DNA of 64,000 bases from Fusobacterium mortiferum (GCF_016900045.1 NZ_JACSNP010000005.1:62001-126000); one strand, 5' to 3'. Shown: positions 43,499 through 52,976, counted from the first letter of the stretch. Notes: generated by a model not told the origin, from the letters alone. Numbers and translations: made by a program.

Positions 43499-44665
43499 TT
43501 ACCAATCTATTATTCTATTAGAATCTAATTTTTTTAATACATCATTTAACTCTTCAATTCCAAGAAGTAGGACCTGTCTTTCAAGCTGTTCTCTGTTCAT
43601 AACATATTTTTCAGATTCACTTATTGGAAATCTAAATGGTCTTATTCCATATGGAAAAGGACGAAGAGGATAATATTCATACCAAACAGCTCTATCTTCA
43701 TATGCAATCTTTTTACTATTTGTAGAGATGGAATAACCATTTTTTTCTATTAAATTATAATCTAGTTGGTATTCCATAGCTGTAGTTTTAATGTGTTTTA
43801 CATATCTGTAAAATATTTCAACCTCAACCTCTCTCTCTACAGGAACCCATCTCTCAACTTGTATAGCCTTTCCATCTACTATTTTAGTTTCTATAACTTT
43901 TTCCATAACTGTTTTTCTGACTCTTTCAATATAGCTATCTATACCACTTTGCACTGTTGTTTGTGGTGGAAAATAGAGAATATTAGAGATATTTATATCG
44001 AACTTTAAGCTGTAATTTTTACTATTTCCAATGGAGAAAAGAGGGTAATTTTTAAAATTTTCACTAAAAAGAGTTTTTAAATTATTATTAAAAGCTTTAT
44101 TCTCCCCATTAAAGCTTAGTAAAAATCTTCCTAAAGCTGAATTTCTACTACTTATATATTTTTCATCAATGTCTTTTCTTAAATCTAAATCATATATTTT
44201 AGCTTGAAAAAAGTAACCAAAGGCTCTTAATTTCTCTTCATATGTTTCAGTTCGAGTACCATTACCTATTGTAAAAAAGCTTTGAGCTAACTCCTTTTTT
44301 ATATCTACTCTTTCAGCTTGAGGTGGTTTTATAATAGCTATAGAGTTTTTACTTGCGGTTGGCAATTTATAGTATATCTCTTGAACTCTTAAAAGGTTAA
44401 GAAGAGCCTTTGTATACCCTATGATATCTTTACCACGAGTAATATCTAGCTCGTCATAATATTGTTTTTCTGCATTCGGATAGATTACTTCGAAAGCATC
44501 TAGAGCTCTTCTATCTTCACTATTTTCTTTAAGAATATTGTAAAGCTCTGTTAGAGAAGCTACATAATTTCCGTTATCAGCTTTTTTTATTGCATCTTTT
44601 ACTTGAAAATATGTACAACTACATAGAAAAGATGAAAGTATAAAAAGAATAAAAAACTTTTTCAT
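43499..44665 (-). CDS. 388-aa lipoprotein of unknown function
   Basis: A lipoprotein signal (MKKFFILFILSSFLCSC, Cys17) leads into a largely helical N-terminal part resembling a TPR-like start (KKADNGNYVASLTELYNIL) and a strand-rich middle and C-terminal half with FRFPISESEKYVMNREQLERQ. I recognise no domain with certainty. ATG 44665 follows GGAGGTGTT; the longer frame from 44686 would include that site. It is 12 bases upstream of the aminotransferase gene. Confidence 0.75.
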   Translation of the reverse strand: MKKFFILFILSSFLCSCTYFQVKDAIKKADNGNYVASLTELYNILKENSEDRRALDAFEVIYPNAEKQYYDELDITRGKDIIGYTKALLNLLRVQEIYYKLPTASKNSIAIIKPPQAERVDIKKELAQSFFTIGNGTRTETYEEKLRAFGYFFQAKIYDLDLRKDIDEKYISSRNSALGRFLLSFNGENKAFNNNLKTLFSENFKNYPLFSIGNSKNYSLKFDINISNILYFPPQTTVQSGIDSYIERVRKTVMEKVIETKIVDGKAIQVERWVPVEREVEVEIFYRYVKHIKTTAMEYQLDYNLIEKNGYSISTNSKKIAYEDRAVWYEYYPLRPFPYGIRPFRFPISESEKYVMNREQLERQVLLLGIEELNDVLKKLDSNRIIDW

Positions 44666-44718
44666 AACACCTCCAAAACTTAACAAAAATATTATACCAT
44701 TTTTTTAAAAAAATAAAA

Positions 44719-45474
44719 CTATTTTTTTATCTTTTTTTCTTGAATTTTTTTTAAAGATTTTAATTTAGTTTTTAAAGGAATAAATTTATCAAGAAAATAG
44801 AGGAGTTTATTTAATTTTCCGGGAATGATAATACTCTTTTTATTTTGAATACCTTTCCATAATTCATTAGCTACCTCTTCAGGAGTGGTAACGTAGAGTT
44901 TTTCAAATTTTGAAAGTTCTCTATCCATTCCCTTAAAACCTGTTTTAGTAGGACCAGGAGCAAGTAAATATACTTCAATACCTCTATCTCTTCCCTCTTC
45001 ATAAAGAGATAGTGTCAGAGAGTTTACAAAGGCTTTTGTTCCATAATATACACTCATAAGTGGTCCACCCTGTTGAAAACCAGCAGTAGAGGAGATATTT
45101 ACAATCTTTCCTTCGCCTTTTAAAACCATTTTTTTATAGAAATGGTGAGTAAATTTTACAAGAGCGAGGTTATTTACCTCTATTAATTTTTTTATTTTAT
45201 CAAATTCAAGATTTTCAAAATAATCAATCTCACCAATCCCAGCACCATTGATTAGAATATCTATATTTTCATTATCTATCTCATTCAAAAATTTATCAAT
45301 CTCTTTTTCAATATCAATGTTGAGAGCATAGCTTTTAACATTAAAAATCTCTTCCAAATACTTTAATTTGGTATGATCTCTTCCAACTGCTATAATTTCA
45401 TAGTTATTTTTATAAAAAACTTTTATAATCTCCTCACCAATACCACCAGTAGCTCCAGTAATTAAAACTTTCAT
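44719..45474 (-). CDS. short-chain dehydrogenase/reductase
   Basis: The 251-aa protein shows the classical SDR motifs: VLITGATGGIGEEIIKVF for nucleotide binding, DILINGAGIGEIDYFE (N-x-A-G), the catalytic Ser in GKIVNISSTAGF, YYGTKAFVNSL (Y-x-x-x-K) and APGPTKTGF. It oxidises or reduces an unidentified alcohol/ketone using NAD(P). The C-terminal tail is very basic (KLKSLKKIQEKKIKK), which may aid membrane or nucleic-acid contact. Confidence 0.92.
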   Translation of the reverse strand: MKVLITGATGGIGEEIIKVFYKNNYEIIAVGRDHTKLKYLEEIFNVKSYALNIDIEKEIDKFLNEIDNENIDILINGAGIGEIDYFENLEFDKIKKLIEVNNLALVKFTHHFYKKMVLKGEGKIVNISSTAGFQQGGPLMSVYYGTKAFVNSLTLSLYEEGRDRGIEVYLLAPGPTKTGFKGMDRELSKFEKLYVTTPEEVANELWKGIQNKKSIIIPGKLNKLLYFLDKFIPLKTKLKSLKKIQEKKIKK

Positions 45475-45507
45475 TTTTAAACTCCTTATTAACTTATATT
45501 ATAATAA

Positions 45508-45565
45508 AAAAGAGAGTTAATCATTTTAGCTTTATTAGCTTAAAATTAGAAAACCCTCTCTTTCT
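45508..45565. terminator. terminator downstream of rlpA
   Basis: AAAGAGAG and CTCTCTTT arms enclose a second TTTTAGC/GCTTAAAA stem; T-rich sequence lies on both sides. Confidence 0.7.
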
Positions 45566-45571
45566 TTCATT

Positions 45572-45988
45572 TTATATTCCTTTGATATATTTTTTATACT
45601 CAGTTGAAGTAAATTTAGGACTTCCATGTTTATATTTGAAAGTATTTTTTTGGCTAACTACTTCAATTTTTACATCTATTAATCCATTAGCTGTTGAAGC
45701 AATTTTTGAAAAGGCAGCTTTACTTAAATCTATCTTTCTACCATATTTTTCAAAACCACCTCTGTCTGTAACTACGACTAAAACAGATTTTTTATTTTCA
45801 TTATTTGTAACCTTTAATACAGTTCCAAAAGGATATTCATTTGAGGCACAAGTAAGTTGATTTGAATCAAAAACATAACCACTAGCAGTTAATTTTCCTT
45901 CAAATCCCTTTCCATACCAGCTAGCTGTTCCAGTAGAAGTACATGCAACAAAAAGCATTAGAATTAAACTTAATAAAAAATATCTCAC
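45572..45988 (-). CDS. rlpA: RlpA-like double-psi beta-barrel lipoprotein
   Basis: The 138-aa protein has a lipoprotein-type signal (LMLFVAC) and an RlpA domain: GTASWYGKGFEGKLTASG, FDSNQLTCASNEYPFGTVLKV, VVVTDRGGFEKYGRKIDLS with the catalytic-type Asp. RlpA cleaves naked glycan strands in some bacteria. No SPOR domain is present. It is short but complete. GTG 45988 follows GGGAGAGGATAGT; the ATG at 46003 would contain that ribosome site. Confidence 0.9.
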   Translation of the reverse strand: MRYFLLSLILMLFVACTSTGTASWYGKGFEGKLTASGYVFDSNQLTCASNEYPFGTVLKVTNNENKKSVLVVVTDRGGFEKYGRKIDLSKAAFSKIASTANGLIDVKIEVVSQKNTFKYKHGSPKFTSTEYKKYIKGI

Positions 45989-46017
45989 ACTATCCTCTCC
46001 CATTTATATAAATTTTA

Positions 46018-46818
46018 TTAATATAGACTTAACCAAATTTGTAAAATTGATACAACTATTATTCCTGTTATGAAAAATAGTGTAACACTTCTATGTTTTT
46101 GAAGTAATATATTTATAAGTTTAGAGATAAGAACAAGTCCAATCAACATTCCTAAGCTAAAAGCTGTCAGTGGAATAATATATAAGTTTGTTATAATTTC
46201 CCATAATGATGAATAACTCATTATATGGATAAGATTAGAGAAAAACTTATTAATAAATCCTAAAATATTGTAGTACTCTCCTAACATAAGAAGTAGTAGA
46301 GAACCAGATATACCAGGTATAATCATAGCTCCAGCAGCCACTCCACCACAGGCAAAAAGCTTTAAGGCATAGCTAGTAGTAATAACAGTAACCAACTCTT
46401 GTGAATGACCATCTTTTCCTAATTTATAATCTAAATATACAAAGATTGAAGTAAGAAAAGCTCCTAAACAGAAAGATAGGATATTTTTAATATCTTTTTT
46501 ATTTTCTCCTTTTATAATATAAGGAATAGATGGAAGGATAAGTAAACTAAATCCTCCAGCAGTAGCTCTAGGGTAGTTAGTAAAACAAAATTCAATAACT
46601 CTTGCAAAGAGAATTATTCCAATTGCTGCTCCACTTCCAATTTGTAATAAAAATTTTATGTATTCTATCTTTTTCTTAATAGGAGCAGTAGGAAAGTTAC
46701 CAATTGCTTCAGTAAGTTTATCATACACTCCCATAATAATAGCTAAAGTTCCCCCAGATACTCCAGGCATAATATTAGCTATACCAATAATAATTCCCTT
46801 TAAAAAAAGTTGTAACAT
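46018..46818 (-). CDS. DUF368 family membrane protein
   Basis: The 266-aa protein has about eight membrane segments and the family hallmark GIANIMPGVSGGTLAIIMGVY near the N-terminus, repeated internally as GAMIIPGISGSLLLLMLGEY. The twin P-G-x-S-G motifs are typical. In other bacteria DUF368 proteins take part in lipid carrier (undecaprenyl phosphate) flipping, so a similar envelope role is likely. It is 12 bases downstream of the carbonic anhydrase gene. Confidence 0.92.
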   Translation of the reverse strand: MLQLFLKGIIIGIANIMPGVSGGTLAIIMGVYDKLTEAIGNFPTAPIKKKIEYIKFLLQIGSGAAIGIILFARVIEFCFTNYPRATAGGFSLLILPSIPYIIKGENKKDIKNILSFCLGAFLTSIFVYLDYKLGKDGHSQELVTVITTSYALKLFACGGVAAGAMIIPGISGSLLLLMLGEYYNILGFINKFFSNLIHIMSYSSLWEIITNLYIIPLTAFSLGMLIGLVLISKLINILLQKHRSVTLFFITGIIVVSILQIWLSLY

Positions 46819-46830
46819 CTCATCCCCTCA

Positions 46831-47406
46831 CTAAATATAATCAAATCCATTAATTACTACATCTAATCTTCCAGTCTCAGGGTCCATAATTAGACCATGA
46901 ATAGCTACATTATCAGGCATAAGTGGGTGATTTCTTACCTTTGCTACACTTTCTTTTACAGATTCTTCAACACAATCAAATCCATGTAACCATTGTTTAA
47001 CTTTTATTCCAGCACGAGAAAGAGTATCTAAAGTCTTAATATCAATACCTTGATCAATCATTTTTTTGATTAATTTATCAGTATTCATACTACTTATACC
47101 ACAGTCATAGTGTCCAATTATAAAAATTTCCTTAATATCAAATTCATAGATACAGATTAGTAAACTTCTCATAGCACTTCCGAATGGATGAATAACAGTA
47201 CCACCAGCATTTTTTATGATTTTAGCATCTCCATTTTTCAAGTCTAAAGCCTTAGGTAGTAGTTCAGTAAGTCTTGTATCCATACATGAAAGTATAGCAA
47301 TTTTTTTATCAGGATATTTTGTTGTATTGTACTTTTCATACTCTTTATTTTCAACAAACTCCTTGTTAAATTTTAAAATTTCTTCTAGATTGTTTAAAGT
47401 TTCCAT
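46831..47406 (-). CDS. beta-class carbonic anhydrase
   Basis: The 191-aa enzyme hydrates CO2. The zinc ligands and acid are visible: SCMDTRLTELLP (C-x-D-x-R), IKNAGG, and IIGHYDCGISSM (H-x-x-C). The sequence is short, as is usual for the clade related to Mycobacterium and Clostridium small enzymes. ATG 47406 follows GAGGTGATTTG; a TTG at 47409 is an unlikely start. Confidence 0.93.
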   Translation of the reverse strand: METLNNLEEILKFNKEFVENKEYEKYNTTKYPDKKIAILSCMDTRLTELLPKALDLKNGDAKIIKNAGGTVIHPFGSAMRSLLICIYEFDIKEIFIIGHYDCGISSMNTDKLIKKMIDQGIDIKTLDTLSRAGIKVKQWLHGFDCVEESVKESVAKVRNHPLMPDNVAIHGLIMDPETGRLDVVINGFDYI

Positions 47407-47487
47407 CAAATCACCTCATAAAAAATTTCAGTAAGTTTTTATTTAGGATATTTTAACTTAATTATCAAACTATGTCAAGTTATCTAT

Positions 47488-48360
47488 TTACTTAAAAATA
47501 GATAAAAATGAATCAGGGATTTTACTTGTAAAAGATAGTAACTCTTTTGTTAGCGGATGTGTGAATACGATTGTATGAGCATGAAGTCCTAGTCTTTTTA
47601 TAGGATTTTTAGTAGAACCATATTTTTTATCTCCGACAACACTATGTCCTAAATCTTGCATATGTACACGTATTTGATTTTTTCTACCAGTTTCTATATT
47701 TACTTCAAGTAAAGAGTAATTTCTATTTTTTCTTAAAACTTTATAATGAGAGATAGCTTTTTTTCCCTCTTCTTCATTATCAGTAGAATAAGTTATCATA
47801 GCTTTGTTTTCAGCTAAGTATGATATAATTGTATCACTATCTTTTTTTACACTCCCTTCTACCAAGGCAACATATGTTCTCTCTTTTACTGAGTCGTTCC
47901 AAGTTGTTTGTAGTATATCTTGTGCCTTCTCACTTTTAGCAAATATCATTATTCCAGAGGTATCTCTATCTAAACGATGTACTACAAATATTTTATCTTT
48001 AGGATTTTTCTCCTTTAGATAGTTTTTAAGAATATTATATGCTGTTTTCTCTCTTTCATTTTTAGTTGCTATAGAAAGGATACCCCTCTCTTTTTCCACA
48101 ACTAAGATATCATTGTCCTCATAGACAATAGATACACCTTCAAGATTATGTTTAGTAATCTTAGTTTTGTTTATACTTACTATTTGTCCTTCTTTAACAG
48201 GAGCGTTGTATTGAGATACTACTTTACCATCAACTAAAATTCTTCTTTGAGTAAGAAGAGATTTTATACTATTACGGCTATTTTGAGGCATTTTTTCAAT
48301 TAAAAATTTCATTAACTCATTATCTTTATCAACTTTAAAACTTGTATTATGTTTTGACAT
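47488..48360 (-). CDS. RluA-family pseudouridine synthase
   Basis: The 290-aa protein has an S4 RNA-binding domain (about 15-75, MPQNSRNSIKSLLTQRRILVDG) and the RluA catalytic domain: VVHRLDRDTSGIMIFAKS with the catalytic Asp, and TGRKNQIRVHMQDLGHSVVGDKKYG. It converts a uridine in rRNA or tRNA to pseudouridine; whether it is RluC, RluD or a tRNA enzyme cannot be told. It ends in a short AAC-poor tail. Confidence 0.93.
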   Translation of the reverse strand: MSKHNTSFKVDKDNELMKFLIEKMPQNSRNSIKSLLTQRRILVDGKVVSQYNAPVKEGQIVSINKTKITKHNLEGVSIVYEDNDILVVEKERGILSIATKNEREKTAYNILKNYLKEKNPKDKIFVVHRLDRDTSGIMIFAKSEKAQDILQTTWNDSVKERTYVALVEGSVKKDSDTIISYLAENKAMITYSTDNEEEGKKAISHYKVLRKNRNYSLLEVNIETGRKNQIRVHMQDLGHSVVGDKKYGSTKNPIKRLGLHAHTIVFTHPLTKELLSFTSKIPDSFLSIFK

Positions 48361-48445
48361 CTTATTTCCTCCATAAAATTTTGTGCTACTTATTATAACA
48401 CAATTTCAAAATAAAGTATATGCTTATACATTTAAAATTTTTCAT

Positions 48446-48486
48446 AAAAAAGAGGAAGAAAGTTTTACTCCAATCTCTTCTCTTTC
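48446..48486 (-). terminator. imperfect hairpin terminator after the DUF5684 gene
   Basis: On the minus strand AAAGAGAAGA can pair with TCTTCCTCTTT with one bulge and is followed by TTTTTT. The rest of the 192-base gap shows nothing recognisable. Confidence 0.55.
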
Positions 48487-48552
48487 AAAAAGTTATTAAG
48501 AGTAAATTTTCTCCCTATTTCAATTCAAAGCTTATTTAATTTATTAATTATA

Positions 48553-48897
48553 TTAATCTATTATTTCAGCTTCATCTTCAGAAATAAATTTATAATCTCC
48601 AAATCCTAAAATTGGATAGAAGATAAAAGCTAAAAATGTCATTCCTAAAGAAAAAGCAAGTGGTGATGAAATTCTAAAGTTTTTAGCAACTTCCATATGA
48701 ATTTTTATAAGTGCAAAGATATTTACTACTGGAATAAAGTATAGTATTACATACCACCACTCTTTTTTGGCAATATATACAGTTTCCAAATAGATATTGT
48801 ATATAGGGATTATTGCTTTCCAACCAGCTATACCAGCCTTTTCAAACATTTTCCACATACCAGCTACTAAGATAACATAGATAATAAAACTTAACAT
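48553..48897 (-). CDS. DUF5684 small membrane protein
   Basis: The 114-aa protein has three to four membrane segments. Its N-terminal region reads MWKMFEKAGIAGWKAIIPIYNIY, the typical pattern of DUF5684 proteins, followed by WWYVILYFIPVVNIFALIKI. Function is unknown; it resembles stretches seen in membrane proteins near signal peptidases. AAGGAGGAAAACAT precedes the ATG. Confidence 0.88.
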   Translation of the reverse strand: MLSFIIYVILVAGMWKMFEKAGIAGWKAIIPIYNIYLETVYIAKKEWWYVILYFIPVVNIFALIKIHMEVAKNFRISSPLAFSLGMTFLAFIFYPILGFGDYKFISEDEAEIID

Positions 48898-48927
48898 AAT
48901 GTTTTCCTCCTTAAATATTTTTATATA

Positions 48928-49782
48928 TTATTTTTTACCAACTAATTTAAAATACCCATCTTCAGTTTTTTCTATTTTACCCTGTTTTAATAGATTTCCA
49001 ATAGCTCTTTTAAAAGCTTTCTTACTCATATTAAAATAGTTTACTATTTGGTCAGGATTAGTTTTATCATTAAATCTAAAACTATCCTTTAAAATTCTCA
49101 TCTTTTCTAAAATAAGCTCAGCATCTTTATCAAGCTGTAAATATGCTAACTCTCTAGGAGATAGGTCAAGTTTTCCATCTTCTCTAACTCTGATAACTCT
49201 AGCTTCTATCTCATCACCTATTTTATAGTTTTTAAAGTACTCATTTTTAGGGATAAGTCCAAAGTATCTATCTTCAACAGCTACAAAGACACCAATCTCA
49301 TCATTTATTCTATACACAGTACCAGATACTATATCATTTTTCTTCATTGTTGTACTAGGAAGTAAAAATTTATATATTTTCATTGTAGCAGAAAGTCTTC
49401 CCTTACTATCTTCATATATTCCAACTAGATATTTTTTTCCAACTTCTACATCAGTTTCTTGTTGTCTTTTAGGAAGTAGTAACTCTTTTTTTAATCCCCA
49501 ATCCATAAAAGCTCCAAGAGTAGGGTGTACATCTGTAGCCTCTAACTTAGCTAATGTTCCAACTATAGCTTCTGTTTTTCTGAAAGTAGCTACTGGTCTA
49601 TCTTCAGAGTCCATATAGATAAGAACCTCAACTTCGTCTCTCTCTTTTAGGTCTCTATCCTCTAACTCGTTGTTAGGAAGTAGGATATTATCTTTACTAT
49701 CTCCAGTTCCAGCATCAAGATAAGCTCCAACACTTGCAAAATTATTTATAACTAATTTTTGTCTTTTTCCTATTTTTATCAT
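48928..49782 (-). CDS. cvfB: CvfB family S1 RNA-binding protein
   Basis: The 284-aa protein has three S1-like OB folds (GAYLDAGTGDSKDNILLPNNE, GAFMDWGLKKELLLPKRQQ, IGVFVAVEDRYFGLIP) and a C-terminal winged helix (TNPDQIVNYFNMSKKAFKRAIGNLLKQG). This is the CvfB/YitL layout, a post-transcriptional regulator tied to virulence factor expression in Staphylococcus. Its RNA targets are unknown here. GAAGGAGATTTTA precedes ATG 49782. Confidence 0.92.
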   Translation of the reverse strand: MIKIGKRQKLVINNFASVGAYLDAGTGDSKDNILLPNNELEDRDLKERDEVEVLIYMDSEDRPVATFRKTEAIVGTLAKLEATDVHPTLGAFMDWGLKKELLLPKRQQETDVEVGKKYLVGIYEDSKGRLSATMKIYKFLLPSTTMKKNDIVSGTVYRINDEIGVFVAVEDRYFGLIPKNEYFKNYKIGDEIEARVIRVREDGKLDLSPRELAYLQLDKDAELILEKMRILKDSFRFNDKTNPDQIVNYFNMSKKAFKRAIGNLLKQGKIEKTEDGYFKLVGKK

Positions 49783-49837
49783 TAAAATCTCCTTCTATCT
49801 ATTAATCTGTACTTATTATATATCTAATTATATTTTT

Positions 49838-50524
49838 TTACAAGAGGATTTTTCTAATTTCATCACTCAATTTTTCATTGTTGGTAACAGTGTCAAAAAC
49901 TCTTTTTACTCTTGTTGGTTTTGAAGAAAATACCACTATTTTATCTCCAATTTTTAAAGCTGATTCAATATCGTGAGTTATAAATAGTACAGTTTTTTTA
50001 TTTTCTTCTTGTAGTAACTTAAAATACTCTATTATCTCCCCTTTAGTTTTAATATCTAAAAACTCAAAGGGCTCGTCCATAAAGAGATAATCACTAGGGT
50101 ATGCAAAGGCTCTAGCAATTCCAACTCTTCTTTTCATTCCACCACTGAGATGTTCAGGATATTCATCTTTATACTCTAACAAATTAACCATTTTGAGATA
50201 TTTTTCTATATAAGTTCTCATCTCTGAAGCAGAAATCTTATCTTTGAGTACATACTCTATATTTTCATACACAGTTTTCCAAGGAATAAGGGTATCCTCT
50301 TGAAAAATATAGGAGATACCAGAACTAATATCTCTATCAAATACAATCTCTCCAGAAAAGTCTTTGATATTATTAGAGAGTATACCTAAAAGTGTAGATT
50401 TTCCACAACCAGACTCTCCAAGGATAACTGTCACTCTTCCCTCTTCTCCCTCAAAGAATACTCCAGCTAAAATCTCCCTTTCTCCATAATTTTTTTTAAT
50501 ATTGATAACTTTCATCTTTTCCAC
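49838..50524 (-). CDS. ABC transporter ATPase, NitT/TauT type
   Basis: The 228-aa ATPase is canonical: Walker A LGESGCGKSTLLG, signature EHLSGGMKRRVGIARAF, Walker B YLFMDEPFEFLD and the H-loop FITHD. The L-S-G-G-M-x-x-R form and the following region place it with NitT/TauT (nitrate, sulfonate, HMP, thiamine precursor) importers. It overlaps the end of the permease gene by 13 bases. Substrate is unknown. Confidence 0.93.
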   Translation of the reverse strand: MEKMKVINIKKNYGEREILAGVFFEGEEGRVTVILGESGCGKSTLLGILSNNIKDFSGEIVFDRDISSGISYIFQEDTLIPWKTVYENIEYVLKDKISASEMRTYIEKYLKMVNLLEYKDEYPEHLSGGMKRRVGIARAFAYPSDYLFMDEPFEFLDIKTKGEIIEYFKLLQEENKKTVLFITHDIESALKIGDKIVVFSSKPTRVKRVFDTVTNNEKLSDEIRKILL

Positions 50525-51261
50525 CTACAAACTCTGTTATTTAAGAATTTTAATCCTCTTTCTAGGATATAATTAAGGAATATTATAACTATAATCCAAG
50601 CAAAAATATTAGGGCTCTCTAAATATATCTTATTGATGAAAATCTCTCCACCTATAGATAAACTTTCTTGAGAAAGGACTTCTCCTGCTATGATAACTTT
50701 AAAGGTAAGTCCTATATAAGATGGAAGACTAGGAGAGAGAGAGAAGTAGATACTTGGAATAAATATATCCTTAATAACTCTTCTATTAGAGACTTTAAAT
50801 ACTCTAGACATTTTTATTAGATTTTTATCTACCCCTTCTATTCCACCTAAAATACTTTCATAGAGTATTGGAAATAGTATTAATACTCCGACTACTATTG
50901 GAACTACCTCAACACTACTCCAAATAAGTACAAGTATGATTATAGCAATAGTGGGAACTGCCCTTAAAAAAATTATAAATGGAGATAGAATTAATTGTAT
51001 AAAATTATAATTGTATGATATTACAGCCAAAATTATAGAGAGTACTAAAGATATAATTATGGATATAAAAAATCTACTTAAAGTGTTCCAAAGGACAAAA
51101 ATAAAACTTTGTTCTATAAGTATATTTTTAAGAGAGCTAGCTATCTCACCTATCCTTGGAAAAAGAAGAGAGTTGTCTATATAAAAGGCAACTCCCTCCC
51201 AAATAATAAAGAAAAAGATGAGCGATAATATCTTGGAGCTATTTTGCAAATATCTCTTCAT
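50512..51261 (-). CDS. ABC transporter permease, NitT/TauT type
   Basis: The 249-aa protein has about six membrane segments and the binding-protein-dependent permease loop (EAA-like ESILGGIEGVDKNLIKMSRVF). It begins with a hydrophobic stretch rather than a signal peptide. It overlaps both neighbours, 23 bases into the substrate-binding gene and 13 bases with the ATPase, indicating coupled translation. Confidence 0.92.
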   Translation of the reverse strand: MKRYLQNSSKILSLIFFFIIWEGVAFYIDNSLLFPRIGEIASSLKNILIEQSFIFVLWNTLSRFFISIIISLVLSIILAVISYNYNFIQLILSPFIIFLRAVPTIAIIILVLIWSSVEVVPIVVGVLILFPILYESILGGIEGVDKNLIKMSRVFKVSNRRVIKDIFIPSIYFSLSPSLPSYIGLTFKVIIAGEVLSQESLSIGGEIFINKIYLESPNIFAWIIVIIFLNYILERGLKFLNNRVCRWKR

Positions 51262-52171
51262 CAGGTAACTTTCCCCCTATAACTTTTTTATTTGTTAATT
51301 CCAATATTTTAAAGTAGTTATTATACTCCTCTTTGCAATCAATAATAGGAGTGTAAAAAATATTGGCACGAGTAAGTACTTTATCAAGGACAGATGTATC
51401 AATACTAAGACTGTTTCTCTTTACATTTTCAACTGTTTCTCCACTATTTTTATAAAGTTTTGAAATGCTTTCAGTAAGTTTATTAATAAATTCTTTTACA
51501 AATTTTGGATTAGTTTCATATATCTCCTCTTTTATAACAAGAGTAGATTGAGGGTAACCTAAATCAGAGTTAGTAATATTTTTCCACTCATCATTTAAGT
51601 TAGCTACGATAGTGGAAGTTGGACTTTTACTAAGTACTTTACTCAACATAGGTTCAGGGATAACAATAGTGTCTACCTTTTTACCTAAATATAGAGAAGC
51701 AACCTCGTTACCACTAGAGAGATAATTTATCTTGATACTGTTTTTGTTAATCCCTTTTTTCTCCAAAATTGATTGAAATATTAAATCAGGTGTAAGACCT
51801 TTTCCAAAGGTATATACCTCTTTTCCCTTTAACTCTTCTAATGAGTTGATATTGTCTCTACTGACTACATAAAATGAACCCCAACCAATAGTACCAAGGA
51901 TTTTATAACCTAATTTTTTATTATAAAGTTGTGCAGAAAAATTAGAAGGAACAATAGCTATATCTCCCTCTCTTTTTAACATATCTACAATTAAAGCATC
52001 AGACATCTTTTCAACTTTATAATTTAGTTGAATATTATCAATCTTCTTAGTATCCATCATATTGACTAGAGAAAGAGCTGGTAAGCCATCTGGAGTTACT
52101 ACTTTTATAGTTTCAGCAAATACACTTAGGCTAAGTAAAATAAATAGGATTAGTAAATTTTTTTTCAGCAT
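51239..52171 (-). CDS. ABC transporter substrate-binding protein, NitT/TauT type
   Basis: The 310-aa protein has a signal peptide (MLKKNLLILFILLSLSVFA) without a lipobox Cys and a type II periplasmic binding fold as in SsuA/TauA/NMT1: IKVVTPDGLPALSLV, GDIAIVPSNFSAQLY, VVSRDNINSLEELKGKEVYTFG, and LGKKVDTIVIPEPMLSKVL. The ligand is not evident. A soluble binding protein fits a Gram-negative periplasm. It is the second gene of the operon. Confidence 0.9.
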   Translation of the reverse strand: MLKKNLLILFILLSLSVFAETIKVVTPDGLPALSLVNMMDTKKIDNIQLNYKVEKMSDALIVDMLKREGDIAIVPSNFSAQLYNKKLGYKILGTIGWGSFYVVSRDNINSLEELKGKEVYTFGKGLTPDLIFQSILEKKGINKNSIKINYLSSGNEVASLYLGKKVDTIVIPEPMLSKVLSKSPTSTIVANLNDEWKNITNSDLGYPQSTLVIKEEIYETNPKFVKEFINKLTESISKLYKNSGETVENVKRNSLSIDTSVLDKVLTRANIFYTPIIDCKEEYNNYFKILELTNKKVIGGKLPDEEIFAK

Positions 52172-52173
52172 AA

Positions 52174-52863
52174 TTACTCCTTATCTTTAAAAAATTCTTG
52201 GGGATTTCCAAAGTAGTATGTTCTATCTTTTTTCTTTAAAAAGAGTAGTTTATTAGCATACTGGCAAATCTCCTTTATATTATGAGTTATAAATATAACA
52301 GTTAGGTTATCAGTTTCACAAAAGTTTTTTAAAATTTGATAGAACTCTAATTTATGTTTTATATCTAAGGTAGAGCTAGGGCTATCTATAAAGAGAAGTT
52401 TTGGCTCATTTATTAGATGTTTTGCTAAACTAGCTTTAAGTAACTGTCCCTTTGTTAATTTATTTATTTTATTATCCTTTATATCAAAAAGATTTAATTT
52501 TTTTAAAAGAGAATCAACTTTTTCCCAATCTTCATCATTGAAGATTTTTCCTCTTTTTTTGGACAGAAGAGAAACGGCAACAACTTCTCTCACACTTCCT
52601 AAAAAATTTTCTTTTTGTTGTATAGAGTTTTGAGGAATATAGCTCACCTCAGCTTTTTTTAGATTGTGGTAATGAATATCTCCACTTATTCCGCTGTTTA
52701 TAAGCCCTAAGATACTCTTTATAAGAGTACTTTTACCAGAACCAGGAACTCCACCAATAGCTAGATAATCTCCTTTTTCAACAGAAAAAGAAAGGTTTTC
52801 TAAAATGTTTCTATTCTTATAAGATAAACAAAAATCATCAACAGTTAAAATACAATTACTCAT
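52174..52863 (-). CDS. second ABC ATPase, lacking the catalytic glutamate
   Basis: The 229-aa protein heads the operon. Walker A GGVPGSGKST (37-46), Q-loop SYIPQ and H-loop FITHN are normal. The signature reads LTKGQ (136-140) instead of LSGGQ, and Walker B reads LLFIDSPSS, with Ser161 replacing the catalytic Glu. In overall style (YIPQ...SVREVV) it resembles metal-type ABC ATPases more than TauB. It could pair with the canonical ATPase of the operon as an asymmetric dimer, act as a regulator, or serve another permease. A gap of two bases separates it from the binding-protein gene. Confidence 0.85.
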   Translation of the reverse strand: MSNCILTVDDFCLSYKNRNILENLSFSVEKGDYLAIGGVPGSGKSTLIKSILGLINSGISGDIHYHNLKKAEVSYIPQNSIQQKENFLGSVREVVAVSLLSKKRGKIFNDEDWEKVDSLLKKLNLFDIKDNKINKLTKGQLLKASLAKHLINEPKLLFIDSPSSTLDIKHKLEFYQILKNFCETDNLTVIFITHNIKEICQYANKLLFLKKKDRTYYFGNPQEFFKDKE

Positions 52864-52976
52864 CTAGCTTCCCTCCATTAAAATTTATTTCATACTATAT
52901 TATAACACTTTAAAGATACTAAGTAAACAAAAAGAGTAAAGGAGAAGAGAGTAAAAATTACTGGAAATTATAAAAA

